Positions 16,595 to 25,211 of a stretch of DNA of 64,000 bases are shown one piece after another. Under the pieces are notes generated by a model, which had not been told where the DNA came from, did no database searches, and saw only the letters and a program-made list of their open reading frames with translations. The stretch's first letter is position 1. Each line of letters opens with the position of its first letter. Source of the DNA: Scytonema hofmannii PCC 7110 (GTDB taxonomy: Bacteria; Cyanobacteriota; Cyanobacteriia; Cyanobacteriales; Nostocaceae); the NCBI RefSeq assembly GCF_000346485.2, contig NZ_KQ976354.1, forward strand, positions 10,064,341 through 10,128,340. Reading direction: 5' to 3'. Both the position numbers and the translations under genes were made by a program.

Positions 16595-17062
16595 ATGTCA
16601 GAAAAAATAAAAGCTGTAATTGACACATCTGTTTACATCGCAGCATTTGGCAGTAGAAGCAAAACTAGTGCCCCCGCGAAAGTAATAGACAACTTACGCT
16701 CTGGCTATTTCATAGCAGTAATTAGTCCTCAAATTCTTGCAGAACTCATTGAAGTGTGTGAACGACGCGGAAAGTCAAAAGAAGATGTCATAACATTCTT
16801 AAAAAGTATAAGTGATAATGTATTTAAAATATTAGGAGATTATAGCGTAAGCACTTTAGACTTTATAGACCCAAAAGATAATATGCTTCTGGCGGCTGCA
16901 CTTGAGGCAAAAGCAGACTATTTAGTCAGCTTGGATAAGCAACACGTACAACCATTAAAACACTATATGGGTACGCAAATAGTAGATCCAAACCAGTTTA
17001 TACATGAGATAGACCTTTATAAAAAAGGAGAGAGAAAAGAAATAAAAACTATGTTTTTTTAA
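16595..17062 (+). CDS. PIN-domain putative toxin (PIN_3 type)
   Basis: From ATG 16595 the protein is 155 residues; GTG 16583 is an alternative. It starts K-A-V-I-D-T-S-V-Y-I-A-A-F with the first catalytic Asp. It then has S-P-Q-I-L-A-E-L-I-E (conserved Glu), and D-P-K-D-N-M-L-L-A-A-A followed by A-D-Y-L-V-S-L-D-K with the later acidic residues. This is the 'putative toxin-antitoxin component, PIN family' architecture, an Mg-dependent RNase. Unlike the PIN gene at 13.9 kb it looks complete. The partner would be the unrecognised 164-aa gene upstream. Confidence 0.75.
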   Translation: MSEKIKAVIDTSVYIAAFGSRSKTSAPAKVIDNLRSGYFIAVISPQILAELIEVCERRGKSKEDVITFLKSISDNVFKILGDYSVSTLDFIDPKDNMLLAAALEAKADYLVSLDKQHVQPLKHYMGTQIVDPNQFIHEIDLYKKGERKEIKTMFF

Positions 17063-17398
17063 TAAATTATTATATTAAGTTTACGCTGATTACACAAAGT
17101 GTCGTTGGCAGCCTTTCATGCAGGAGTTTGCTTATTGGGCTATCCAACCAGAAGGTGAGATTCAGGTAACTGACATTTTTTTGTCATACTTTTCTGCCAG
17201 AATAGTCAACTAAGCACAGAACCTTTGTTGACTCTGTTTGTGGTGCTGTGTCTTACATATCGCGCTTGGGATTATTCGCGATCGCTTTTCTTATCGGTGG
17301 TAAGTCTAAGAGTTTTATGACCAAAACCTAGATAACATGAAAACCCTTTCAAATGTAATCTTTTATAAAATTCTTCCCCACTCAACTTGTAACTTTGG
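17063..17398. other. Gene-poor stretch
   Basis: No intact gene is seen. A short open segment (17101-17211, W-Q-P-F-M-Q-E-F-A-Y-W) may be a remnant but matches nothing I can name. A HIP1 site lies near 17278. Confidence 0.45.
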
Positions 17399-17563
17399 TT
17401 ATTTTCCGGCTTCATACCACCTTATATTGGCTCGGAAATTGAAGAGCCTTTCGGACACGATCCAAATGACCTCCCTTTAAATGCTATTTGTAACACAATG
17501 CTTCGCAATATTGAAGAGTTAATCGAACTGGCTCCTAGCAATAATCGTGACTGGCAAGTATAA
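17399..17563 (+). pseudogene. C-terminal fragment of a bestrophin-family channel
   Basis: The frame reads F-I-P-P-Y-I-G-S-E-I-E-E-P-F-G-H-D-P-N-D, then L-P-L-N-A-I-C-N-T. This is the highly conserved bestrophin-like end, where E-I-E-x-P-F-G-x-D-x-N-D-L-P-L is diagnostic. All preceding helices are missing. The following 17564-17759 holds only short C-rich hairpins (CCCCCTTAATCCCCC, CCAAGGGGGG) and no gene. Confidence 0.7.
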
Positions 17564-17759
17564 AGGTACATAAATATAGAATTGACCCCCCTGATAAAAG
17601 CTAAGGTGTACACGTTATATATACCCCCCTTAATCCCCCTTTCCAAGGGGGGAAACAGAAAATCTAGTTCCCTCCCCTTTCACTCGTGGAGGGTTAGGGT
17701 GGGGTAAAACTTGTGTCTGTGAGCCATTTCAGACTATCGCCAAAGTTGAAAATTCCAAA

Positions 17760-18629
17760 CTAAACGCTTTCAACAGTTATATTTATAACTGTTTCTACTG
17801 TTGTATTAGGCTCAGCCTGTAGTAAAGACTCGCCTGTGTTTAGAGAATTCCGGGGGGCGCTCCAAGGTTCTAAACAGTAAAAATCTTTACCTTTGACAGT
17901 CCAAAACACTAGAGTTGAATAATTATCGTCGTAGCTAACAGTTAGTTTAAGATTACGACTTTGGTCAGTGACTACAGCAGATTGTTTGGATAGATTAATG
18001 AAAGCAAAATCGATTTCATCCTGTTCAAAATCAAACTTTCCTGCAAATTTTTGAACAGTCTTGTCACTCTTAACTTGATATTGATTGGACGGTAAATCGA
18101 AAACTAATTGGCTTTTATCAGGTGCAGAAAAGTAAGGATGAATACCCGTTGCAAAAGGCATAGGTTCTTGAGACAGATTGGTGTGGCGGTATCGCAATTC
18201 TAAGTTATTGCCTCGGAGTGTATAAATAAAATTTAGCTCAAAGTCGAAAGGATAAACTGCACGGGTTTCTTCATTACTTTTAAGATTGACAGTTAGGCTA
18301 GCGCCGTTGGAATCTGATTGTTCGCTAACTTCCCAAGCAAGATTGCGAGCAAAGCCATGCTGTTTGAGTTGATATGTTTTTCCGTTGAGGGTATAAGTGT
18401 CATCAACTAAGTTACCACAGATGGGGAAAAGGAGTGGAATGCCACCTCGCACAGATAGAGTGGGATCGGCAAACCGCTCGGTATCCATGTAAAAAATGTC
18501 TTGTTCCTCAATCTGCCAGGTAGTAATAATACCTCCCCGTTCTGGAACAACGGTGACTTTGCTCCTAGTACTTTCATCTGAGAGAATGTAAGTTTTGTAT
18601 TGCTGCTGTTCCAAGAAGATCGCGCACAT
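17760..18629 (-). CDS. Aldose 1-epimerase-like (mutarotase superfamily) protein
   Basis: The product likely interconverts anomers of a hexose or phosphorylated hexose in the cytosol. Galactose-mutarotase-fold marks are R-G-G-I-P-L-L-F-P (about 70-78), Q-H-G-F-A-R (about 92-97), G-I-H-P-Y-F (about 160-165) with the second His, and L-E-P-W-S-A-P near the end with the catalytic Glu. The start at 18629 (M-C-A-I-F-L-E) is preferred over 18701, because the upstream 24 residues look unlike family members. Length is then 289 residues, normal for the family. Sugar specificity is not visible. Confidence 0.82.
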   Translation of the reverse strand: MCAIFLEQQQYKTYILSDESTRSKVTVVPERGGIITTWQIEEQDIFYMDTERFADPTLSVRGGIPLLFPICGNLVDDTYTLNGKTYQLKQHGFARNLAWEVSEQSDSNGASLTVNLKSNEETRAVYPFDFELNFIYTLRGNNLELRYRHTNLSQEPMPFATGIHPYFSAPDKSQLVFDLPSNQYQVKSDKTVQKFAGKFDFEQDEIDFAFINLSKQSAVVTDQSRNLKLTVSYDDNYSTLVFWTVKGKDFYCLEPWSAPRNSLNTGESLLQAEPNTTVETVINITVESV

Positions 18630-18901
18630 AAATTGTTTACCAAAAACGCCTGATATCAAGGTCTCACAAAACGGTCTCAAAGTTTTGTGCTTCTTAAACA
18701 ACTCATGCTGGCGCTCAAAGGGTTGCGAGCGCCTTAAGAGCTTGGAAATAGAAATTAGAGTACGCTACCCATTGTTTCGGGTGCGGAGTGCGGTAGTGAA
18801 AGAATTCCCTGGTTGAAGACCGTACTGTTACTTTCTTGTTACTTTTATTTGGTAATCTGAACATAAGTCTGAGTTACACATCAGATTGGAGGTCTTAACA
18901 A

Positions 18902-19063
18902 ATGAATTTCGATCCTACACCCAGCATCGTCCTAACTGCTTTAGTTGCGTTGCTAATTCCTTTTGAGGTAGGAGCACAAAAAGCGCACTATGACGACAAT
19001 GAGTTCAATGCCTTTAGTATTACTCATGCCAACGGTGAAACTATTCAAATTCATGACGCTTAG
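18902..19063 (+). CDS. Small hypothetical protein (53 aa)
   Basis: ATG 18902 follows GGAGGT with good spacing (TTGGAGGTCTTAACAAATG). The product begins M-N-F-D-P-T-P-S-I-V, has one hydrophobic stretch (about 9-25: L-T-A-L-V-A-L-L-I-P-F) and a polar tail D-D-N-E-F-N-A-F-S-I-T-H. A single-pass membrane or secreted peptide is likely. I recognise no family. The strong ribosome binding site is the main evidence. Confidence 0.6.
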   Translation: MNFDPTPSIVLTALVALLIPFEVGAQKAHYDDNEFNAFSITHANGETIQIHDA

Positions 19064-19216
19064 AGACTGCCAAAAAATAAACTACTCTAAGTAAGTTTCG
19101 AACACTATCGGACAAAAAATTGAGATAACGAAAAAATTTTGCTTATCAGGGTGTTTCATAAAACCAATGTCTAGTCCTTCTACAAGCATAGAAGGAGTAA
19201 ATACGGTGAATATTTT

Positions 19217-19660
19217 ATGAAATACAGTCAATTAAAAGTCATCAAAACTCTAGAACAACCCGCAAGAATAGTAGGGATTGTAGGGATTTTAGGGATTTTA
19301 GGGTTCATGGTTGGACAAATATGTCTCCTAACAGGAGCCACTGAAAGAATCGCTATTGAAATGGAAAAAACGCTAAAACCCCATGAACGTTTACTTAGAA
19401 AAGCTATCGGAGTTGGCGGAGTTTCAATAGTGTCAGGAATAATTTTTATTGGAAATTCTCGAAAACCTCGTCAGGAAAAGGCAGAGTCAGAAATATATAG
19501 CTCTTCAGTTTTTACGAATGCGATCGCAACTCCAAGAGCTTGTGAAGGATGTAAGCACTACCATGGTACTGTCTATAATGGCGTACCTTTTGTTTGTGCC
19601 ATGTATCCTTATGGTGTAGAAAAGGATGTATGTCCAGATTGGGAAAAAAACAACAGTTAA
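19217..19660 (+). CDS. Membrane protein with C-terminal four-Cys motif
   Basis: The 147-residue protein has two hydrophobic segments (about 18-40 and 66-82) and a soluble tail with A-C-E-G-C-K-H-Y-H-G, P-F-V-C-A-M-Y-P and V-C-P-D-W-E. The C-x-x-C ... C ... C spacing suggests a small metal-binding or disulfide module facing the cytosol or lumen. The first helix includes a G-I-V-G-I-L-G-I-L-G repeat caused by a GGGATTTTA triplication in the DNA. Function is unknown. Confidence 0.65.
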   Translation: MKYSQLKVIKTLEQPARIVGIVGILGILGFMVGQICLLTGATERIAIEMEKTLKPHERLLRKAIGVGGVSIVSGIIFIGNSRKPRQEKAESEIYSSSVFTNAIATPRACEGCKHYHGTVYNGVPFVCAMYPYGVEKDVCPDWEKNNS

Positions 19661-19884
19661 AAAAAATTTATTAGTTCAATAGAAAAATTTAGCTCTGGAC
19701 TCCGCGCATCATATCATACTAGTGCCGCTTCGCGTTCGTTAAAAGTCAAAAGTCAAAATCCAGTCCTTCACGTACCCGTGAAGTTGCATCATAACTGGCA
19801 GTATCGAAGTAAACATGAGCATGAAAACCAATGATTTTGCTAGAATCTTCTGTCATTATCTTATTCTCAACTAATGCTCTACTT

Positions 19885-20757
19885 TTAATCCTGAAAACCA
19901 AGTTGTCGAAATAAAGATTGGCGCATTACATCTACAGGAACAGATTCAGGCTGTAACCAGATTTTTAATGCAGCTGCACCTTGTTGGACTAACATCTCTA
20001 ATCCATCAATGGTTGTGATACCTGCTTGTTGCGCTTGTTGCAGAAATTTGGTCGGTTTGGGCTTGTATATTAAATCGTATGCGATCGCATCCTCTGGTAG
20101 ATGCATCATTTCTTCTGTATCAAGTGGCGATTCTTCTGCCTTAGGATACATTCCAATAGGGGTTGTATTCACCAGTAAGTTTGCTTGTGGAAGAAGCTTC
20201 GATAAGGAACTCCATTCACTGACTTGTAGATTTACAGCAATTGGAGAATTGCTCCAACTGTTACGGAATTCATTTAACTTCTGAGCATTGCGACCAACCA
20301 CATAAATTTCAGCACAACCTAGTTTGGCACAACCTGCGACCACTGCTCTTGCTGCACCACCATTGCCTAAAACAACTGCTACTGTCTGATGCCAATCTCG
20401 GTTATATGTTGTTTCTAAAGGAGCAAGAAACCCTTCTACATCAGTGTTGGTTCCTATCCATTTGTGATCTTTACGACTTACAGTGTTAACTGCTCCCACT
20501 GCTTCGGCAATTGATGAAATTTCTGATAGCAGAGGTAATATAGTCTCTTTATGTGGAATAGTCGCGTTAAAGCCAACAACTCCAATGGAAGCAAAGGCTT
20601 GAAGAGCTACTTTTAAATTGTGCGGTTCTACCGGAAAGGGTATGTAGACATAATCTAATTCCATATGGGCAATAGCTGCATTTTGCATTACCGGAGATAG
20701 TGAATGCTCTATGGGATGCCCAATTATTCCAAGTAGCTTGGTTTTGCCTGTAATCAT
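19885..20757 (-). CDS. aroE: Shikimate dehydrogenase
   Basis: The enzyme reduces 3-dehydroshikimate to shikimate with NADPH in the aromatic amino acid pathway. The 290-residue protein has G-H-P-I-E-H-S-L-S-P-V-M-Q-N (12-25) for substrate binding, N-A-T-I-P-H-K-E with the catalytic Lys (about 64-71), N-T-D-V-E-G-F (about 103-109) with the catalytic Asp, and the NADP loop G-N-G-G-A-A-R-A-V (about 130-138). Length and motifs are complete. It is preceded by a GGTTAGT heptamer patch and is transcribed alone. Confidence 0.95.
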   Translation of the reverse strand: MITGKTKLLGIIGHPIEHSLSPVMQNAAIAHMELDYVYIPFPVEPHNLKVALQAFASIGVVGFNATIPHKETILPLLSEISSIAEAVGAVNTVSRKDHKWIGTNTDVEGFLAPLETTYNRDWHQTVAVVLGNGGAARAVVAGCAKLGCAEIYVVGRNAQKLNEFRNSWSNSPIAVNLQVSEWSSLSKLLPQANLLVNTTPIGMYPKAEESPLDTEEMMHLPEDAIAYDLIYKPKPTKFLQQAQQAGITTIDGLEMLVQQGAAALKIWLQPESVPVDVMRQSLFRQLGFQD

Positions 20758-20882
20758 TGGGTTGGTTAGTGGTTAGTGGTCATTAGTCATTATTCTCTGA
20801 TAAGGACTAATGACAAAGCACAAACAACCTAAAAGATTCTATTAAAATTAATAAAGTTACATAAAATAACATTTTTCTCATT

Positions 20883-21827
20883 ATGCAGGTAACAACAGCC
20901 CCCTCTTCCACTCCAATACCCGGACAATTTTGGCGATGGAGAGGACACAACATTTACTACGTAAAAGCAGGAGAAAAGCACCCTCAACGTCCTGCTATAC
21001 TCCTGGTACATGGATTTGGTGCGTCTACAGACCATTGGCGTAAAAACATAACGGGGCTGTGTGACGATTTTGAAGTTTTTGCAATAGACCTTTTAGGGTT
21101 TGGACGTTCAGCTAAACCTAAACTGGTGTATAGTGGCAATCTCTGGCGCGACCAACTCCATGACTTTATAACTGAAATCATTGGTCAAAAAGCAGTGTTG
21201 GCGGGAAATTCCCTTGGTGGTTACGCAAGTTTGTGTGTAGCAGCTCAGTGTCCCGATGCAGCAGCAGGTTTGGTATTACTCAATAGTGCTGGTCCATTTA
21301 GCGAAAATCAACCTTCACCGGAACCAGAAGCGTTACAAACTCAAATTGAACCTCCTAAAGTCAACGAACAATTGCAAAAACTGCTAGGTGAAGTTGTTAA
21401 GTGGTTCTTTCAACAACCTTTAGCTCAGTTTTTTTTGTTCCAGTACATCAAACAAAAATGGGTTATTCGTCAGATCTTGGAGAAAGTTTATCTTGATAAA
21501 ACTGCAATTACAGACCAATTAGTCGAAGAAATTTATCGTCCTGCTTGCGATACAGGTGCTTTTGATGTGTTTTTATCTGTATTCAGTACCCCTCAAGGAG
21601 AAAAAGTTGATGTGCTGTTAAAACAGTTAACTTGTCCTCTCTTAATGCTATGGGGAGAAGCAGATCCTTGGGTTCATGCAAGAGAACGTTCTAAAAAGTT
21701 TCGACAATATTACCCCGAACTGACAGAACATTTTCTAAATGCCGGTCATTGTCCTCATGACGAAGTACCAAGTCAAGTCAATTCCTTGTTGCGTGATTGG
21801 GTTTTGTGTAATCCTGTAGCTACATAA
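20883..21827 (+). CDS. Alpha/beta hydrolase, chlorophyll dephytylase-like
   Basis: The 314-residue hydrolase has the oxyanion motif L-V-H-G-F-G-A-S (about 41-48), nucleophile elbow G-N-S-L-G-G-Y (about 108-114, Ser), acid in W-G-E-A-D-P-W (about 259) and His in A-G-H-C-P-H-D. The W-R-W-R-G-H-N-I-Y-Y start and the insert between core strands resemble plant and cyanobacterial chlorophyll dephytylase or pheophytinase relatives that remove phytol. Substrate is inferred from family resemblance only. A hairpin terminator follows the stop. Confidence 0.8.
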   Translation: MQVTTAPSSTPIPGQFWRWRGHNIYYVKAGEKHPQRPAILLVHGFGASTDHWRKNITGLCDDFEVFAIDLLGFGRSAKPKLVYSGNLWRDQLHDFITEIIGQKAVLAGNSLGGYASLCVAAQCPDAAAGLVLLNSAGPFSENQPSPEPEALQTQIEPPKVNEQLQKLLGEVVKWFFQQPLAQFFLFQYIKQKWVIRQILEKVYLDKTAITDQLVEEIYRPACDTGAFDVFLSVFSTPQGEKVDVLLKQLTCPLLMLWGEADPWVHARERSKKFRQYYPELTEHFLNAGHCPHDEVPSQVNSLLRDWVLCNPVAT

Positions 21828-21836
21828 AAACGCGAT

Positions 21837-21860
21837 AACCTGGTCAAAGGGACCAGGTTT
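21837..21860 (+). terminator. Hairpin terminator after the hydrolase
   Basis: AACCTGGTC and GGACCAGGTT are complementary around an AAAG loop, starting nine bases after the stop. The hairpin is not followed by a strong U-tract. Confidence 0.55.
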
Positions 21861-22337
21861 CTAAAACTTGCAACTAATCAAATTGTTTTTTTAGATATTC
21901 AACAACTAGGGTGGACAGAACGTTCAACAAACTCAGCATTTCTTCGTTTTTCCGCTTTGGGATTTGGCGTCGCCTGTTGCTTTTGGCGGTTGCCACTTAG
22001 CATCATCAGTATGCTGATAATTTGCTTGGGCTTATGACCGGAGACACCTTGTCAATTGCCCGCTTCATTTATGTTTCCTTTTGGTGTCTTATCTATTAAG
22101 ATATCACCCTATTTTGACTCCGCAAGCATTTGTTAAGCGAAGTTTACAAGTTGTTGAATTTCGCAAAATTACCAGTCCCACATAACTGGATTTTTATCCA
22201 AAGGATCGGTCACAATACGTCCTATGGTATCAATTTCTTGCAATTCTTGAGCACTATCTGTCGCAAACATTTTTTGATTTGGTATTACTTAAATTTTAGA
22301 TATATTTTATACTAAATTACAGTAAAATAACCGTAAT
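21861..22337. other. Intergenic stretch, no clear gene
   Basis: No gene with recognisable homology is found on either strand. A minus-strand segment (about 21890-22050) stays open for some 50 codons, but its sequence is not diagnostic. Confidence 0.45.
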
Positions 22338-22886
22338 TTAGCGTTCAACGGTCACAGGTGTTCCAACTTTCACCAACTTGAATAATTCCTCAACATCTTG
22401 GTTGTACATCCGAATACAACCATGTGAAGCCGCAGTACCCACGGACTCAGGATTTGGAGTTCCGTGAAAGCCGACCCAATCTTTACCGTTTGTCCAAAAT
22501 CCAATCCAGTAGTTACCGAGAGGATTTTTTGCATCTCCTCCTGGAATAGCTTTACCCGTCTTAGGATGAATCCAAGTTGGATTAACCAACATATCACGAA
22601 CTCGGAAACTACCAACAGGAGTTTCCCAACCTCGCCGCCCTACAGCAATTGGGTAACTTTTCATTAAATTTTTTCCTTGATAAATTGAGACTTGACGTTG
22701 GCGAAGACTTATTTTTAAGTGAAGAGGCAAAGTTATTAAATTATTGATTTGAGTATCAATTGGTTTAGTGACCGAGTTTTGTAATGAATCTTGACTCTCA
22801 TCCTCAGCAGCTAGTGCAACTTGAGAACTTGAGTATACACAAACTACACAAAGTAAGAAAAATATATTGAATAATTGCTTGAACAT
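22338..22886 (-). CDS. L,D-transpeptidase (YkuD domain)
   Basis: The exported enzyme would cross-link peptidoglycan through a catalytic Cys. A signal peptide (M-F-K-Q-L-F-N-I-F-F-L-L-C-V-V-C, cleavage after about residue 27) precedes a YkuD domain with I-A-V-G-R-R-G-W-E-T-P-V-G, then G-F-H-G-T, and the catalytic S-H-G-C-I-R-M near residue 155. Length of 182 residues is usual for minimal cyanobacterial members; no PG_binding or LysM domain is attached. Confidence 0.9.
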   Translation of the reverse strand: MFKQLFNIFFLLCVVCVYSSSQVALAAEDESQDSLQNSVTKPIDTQINNLITLPLHLKISLRQRQVSIYQGKNLMKSYPIAVGRRGWETPVGSFRVRDMLVNPTWIHPKTGKAIPGGDAKNPLGNYWIGFWTNGKDWVGFHGTPNPESVGTAASHGCIRMYNQDVEELFKLVKVGTPVTVER

Positions 22887-22947
22887 TTGAGCAAAGAAAA
22901 AAGGATCAAGGATAAAGGATGAAAAATTTTATCGTTTATTCTTCACA

Positions 22948-22980
22948 AGATTCCCAACTTCTTTAAGAAGTCGGGAATCT
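22948..22980. terminator. AGATTCCC palindrome, likely terminator
   Basis: Member of the AGATCCCC palindrome family, 42 bases downstream of the stop of the minus-strand repeat protein gene at 23023. Confidence 0.55.
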
Positions 22981-23022
22981 AACTAACTTAGGGTGAGATA
23001 GGTTGTTCAATACCTAAAGAAA

Positions 23023-23604
23023 TTACCAAAGTGCTCTTACACCACCATTAGTATTTTGTCCTTCTGTTGAATTACTGTTATCGATATTTTGCTGTGTTCC
23101 AGAGGGAGTGTTGTATTGAGAGTTTTGTCTATCAGTATTGCTACCGCCTTGATAGCGTTGGTCTTGGTTAATGGTGTTATTGCGATATTCCGATGTTCCA
23201 GTATCGCTACCGCCTTGATAGCGTTGGTCTTGATTAGTGGTGTTATTGCGATATTCTGATGTTCCAGTATCGCTACCGCTTTGAGGACGTTGGTTTTGGT
23301 TAGTAGTGTTATTGCGATACTCTGATGTTCCAGTATCGCTACCGCTTTGAGGGCGTTGGTTGTTAATGTTTCTGTTGTTTAAATTTTCACCTTGTCGCAT
23401 CCGCTCCATTGTATTACCACCTGTAGGTTCAGGTACTTGGCTTTGACTATATAATGTATCTACAGGAGCTTCACTCACTTTGACGCTACGAGAGCTAGAA
23501 TTAGATATTGCAAAAGCTGGTAGACTCAGTAAAAAGCTAGCACCAATAATGCCTACAGTACTAGTTAATACTTGGAAGAATTTTTTTTCGTTGTTTTCGT
23601 TCAT
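23023..23604 (-). CDS. Secreted Asn/Gln/Ser-rich protein with 22-aa tandem repeats
   Basis: From ATG 23604, which follows GGAGACTCC, the protein is 193 residues. An N-terminal hydrophobic signal (V-G-I-I-G-A-S-F-L-L-S-L-P-A-F-A) is followed by a low-complexity region with three to four copies of a 22-residue unit (S-G-S-D-T-G-T-S-E-Y-R-N-N-T). It ends in an N/S/Q-rich tail. No enzymatic domain exists. An extracytoplasmic structural or disordered protein is likely. The unit count is expected to vary between strains because the DNA repeats are nearly identical. Confidence 0.65.
   Translation of the reverse strand: MNENNEKKFFQVLTSTVGIIGASFLLSLPAFAISNSSSRSVKVSEAPVDTLYSQSQVPEPTGGNTMERMRQGENLNNRNINNQRPQSGSDTGTSEYRNNTTNQNQRPQSGSDTGTSEYRNNTTNQDQRYQGGSDTGTSEYRNNTINQDQRYQGGSNTDRQNSQYNTPSGTQQNIDNSNSTEGQNTNGGVRALW
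23150..23360 (-). repeat. Coding 66-bp tandem repeats
   Basis: Three near-identical 66-bp units plus a partial one encode the repeats of the surrounding protein. Each contains GTTATTGCGATA and GATGTTCCAGTATCGCTACC on the plus strand. Repeats differ mostly by synonymous or conservative changes. Confidence 0.8.
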
Positions 23605-23929
23605 TGGAGTCTCCTTACATACATAAAAAACTTTCAGCAAATCTTTGGTACTGAATCTGAAACAAATTCTCGGAATACATTAAACTGAAGTTTTTAGAAA
23701 CTTCAGTGAAAAGTTTTGCATTGAGATATTGATATTTACTTTTATAAGTTAACTCTGTGACTTAACAAACTCGTCTATCTAAAGCATGGTCTAATGTTCT
23801 ACTAAAATATGAGACTGAATAAAAAACTTTCTATGAATTTGAGTAAAATACTTCTAACTAATTGCAGATGCTATTTCATCAGGTTATGCTTTATCTATGC
23901 ATTAAATTCAGCGTTAAATGTAGTTGTAT

Positions 23930-24529
23930 ATGCAAGACTTGACTCTCACTTATAATGCACTTAAAGAATGGGCTATTGCTATCAATGCCTTGGAAAGCGG
24001 TAAAACAATTATGCTTCTACGGAAAGGGGGTATCCACGAACAAGGTGGGCGTTTTCAAGTAACCCACGAGCAAATTTTGCTCTACCCCACTTACGAGCAT
24101 CAACAGTCTTTCTTATTAAAACCGGACTATGCCAATTTGGTTGTTCCTGTTACATCAGGTTGGCATCCAGAAACAGTACGTATTGGCAGTTGGGCTGAAA
24201 TTACCGATATCTTTCAAGTCAGTGATGAATCAATTGTAAAAGCTTTAGAAGCATTCCATATTTGGAGCGAGTCTTTTATTAGCGATCGCCTCAAATGGAA
24301 ACACCATCAGCCGTTGTATGTTCTCCTCTTAAGGACTTACAAACTACCCCAAGAGCGGGAAATTCCATACCGCAAGGAATATGGGGGTTGTAAATCATGG
24401 ATCGATTTGGTGGAAGCCATATCGCGACAAGGAGCAGAACCCGTTTTATCTGACCTTAACTATAACGAGATCGTGGGGAAAATTAGGAATATTACCAGTA
24501 ACAAATTTTATACATCACAAGGGAGTTAG
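23930..24529 (+). CDS. DUF1802 family protein
   Basis: The 199-residue protein matches the cyanobacterial DUF1802 family by A-L-K-E-W-A-I-A-I-N-A-L near the start, then L-L-R-K-G-G-I-H-E and F-L-L-K-P-D-Y-A. It has no signal or membrane segment. Function is unknown; some relatives are linked to nucleases by fold comparison, which I cannot test. The stop codon overlaps the left end of a dispersed repeat. Confidence 0.8.
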   Translation: MQDLTLTYNALKEWAIAINALESGKTIMLLRKGGIHEQGGRFQVTHEQILLYPTYEHQQSFLLKPDYANLVVPVTSGWHPETVRIGSWAEITDIFQVSDESIVKALEAFHIWSESFISDRLKWKHHQPLYVLLLRTYKLPQEREIPYRKEYGGCKSWIDLVEAISRQGAEPVLSDLNYNEIVGKIRNITSNKFYTSQGS

Positions 24530-24612
24530 GAAATTTCTTGTGGTGCGGGCGTCCCCTTCAGCACTTATACAGGACGGGCGGGGACGCCCGTCCCACATTC
24601 CAGGGGTAATTT
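24528..24612. repeat. GGGCGTCCCC dispersed repeat, MITE-like copy
   Basis: TTAGGAAATTTCTTGTGG at the left and TTTATTTCCTAA at the right are imperfect inverted ends around GCGGGCGTCCCC and GGGGACGCCCGTCCCAC. Related copies lie at 26762, 27274, 35345 and 49070. Confidence 0.75.
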
Positions 24613-24638
24613 ATTTCCTAAAAAACCTGATCAAGTGT

Positions 24639-25211
24639 CTAGTCAAGGTAATCAGCATGCACCCAACCGCGACTACCAACAAGCTTGACCCAGTCCCCAG
24701 AAGAATAGCTCACCCTAACATACTGTCCATGACGTATGCTGCCGATTCTTTCATAATTAGACCCCGGACCAGAACGGATAACTACTCCAACAGGTGCATT
24801 CACCCGTACCGTGTAAACACGATCGCGACGACCGCCAATGCTAAGGTAGTCAGAATGAACCCAACCGGGACCACCAACAAGCTTTGTCCAGCTCCCAGAG
24901 GAATAGCTAACTCTGATGTAATGTCCGTGAGGAACACTACCGATTCTTTCATAATCAGAACCCGGACCGGAACGGATAACCACTCCAATAGGTGCAGTCA
25001 CCTGCACTGTGCGAACAGGAGCACGACGGCCACCAGTACCTCTAGAATGGTGGCTAGGATAGCCATCGTTATATTCATGACCCGCTTGAGCTGGAGCCAT
25101 ACCAGCTGCAAATGCTGAGCTTAATGTTGTTACAAACAGTATGCCAACGACTGCTGCACTTTTTTTAAGAGAAGATACGCCAAATTTAAAATTTTGGTTA
25201 CGAGTTTCCAT
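24639..25211 (-). CDS. Secreted protein with two bacterial SH3 (SH3b) domains
   Basis: The 190-residue protein has a signal peptide (A-A-V-V-G-I-L-F-V-T-T-L-S-S-A-F-A, about 18-35). Two SH3b domains follow at about 69-124 and 134-190, each with the V-I-R-S-G-P-G-S-x-Y-E-R-I-G signature and ending G-W-V-H-x-D-Y-L. The domains are about 75% alike, a recent internal duplication. SH3b proteins bind peptidoglycan or other envelope ligands; no catalytic domain is attached. Confidence 0.88.
   Translation of the reverse strand: METRNQNFKFGVSSLKKSAAVVGILFVTTLSSAFAAGMAPAQAGHEYNDGYPSHHSRGTGGRRAPVRTVQVTAPIGVVIRSGPGSDYERIGSVPHGHYIRVSYSSGSWTKLVGGPGWVHSDYLSIGGRRDRVYTVRVNAPVGVVIRSGPGSNYERIGSIRHGQYVRVSYSSGDWVKLVGSRGWVHADYLD

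Noticed and set aside
21890-22050. Possible minus-strand remnant gene
   Set aside because: Open for about 50 codons but no diagnostic motif or ribosome binding site.
23150-23360. Possible CRISPR-like repeat region
   Set aside because: The repeats are in frame within a coding sequence and have no unique spacers.
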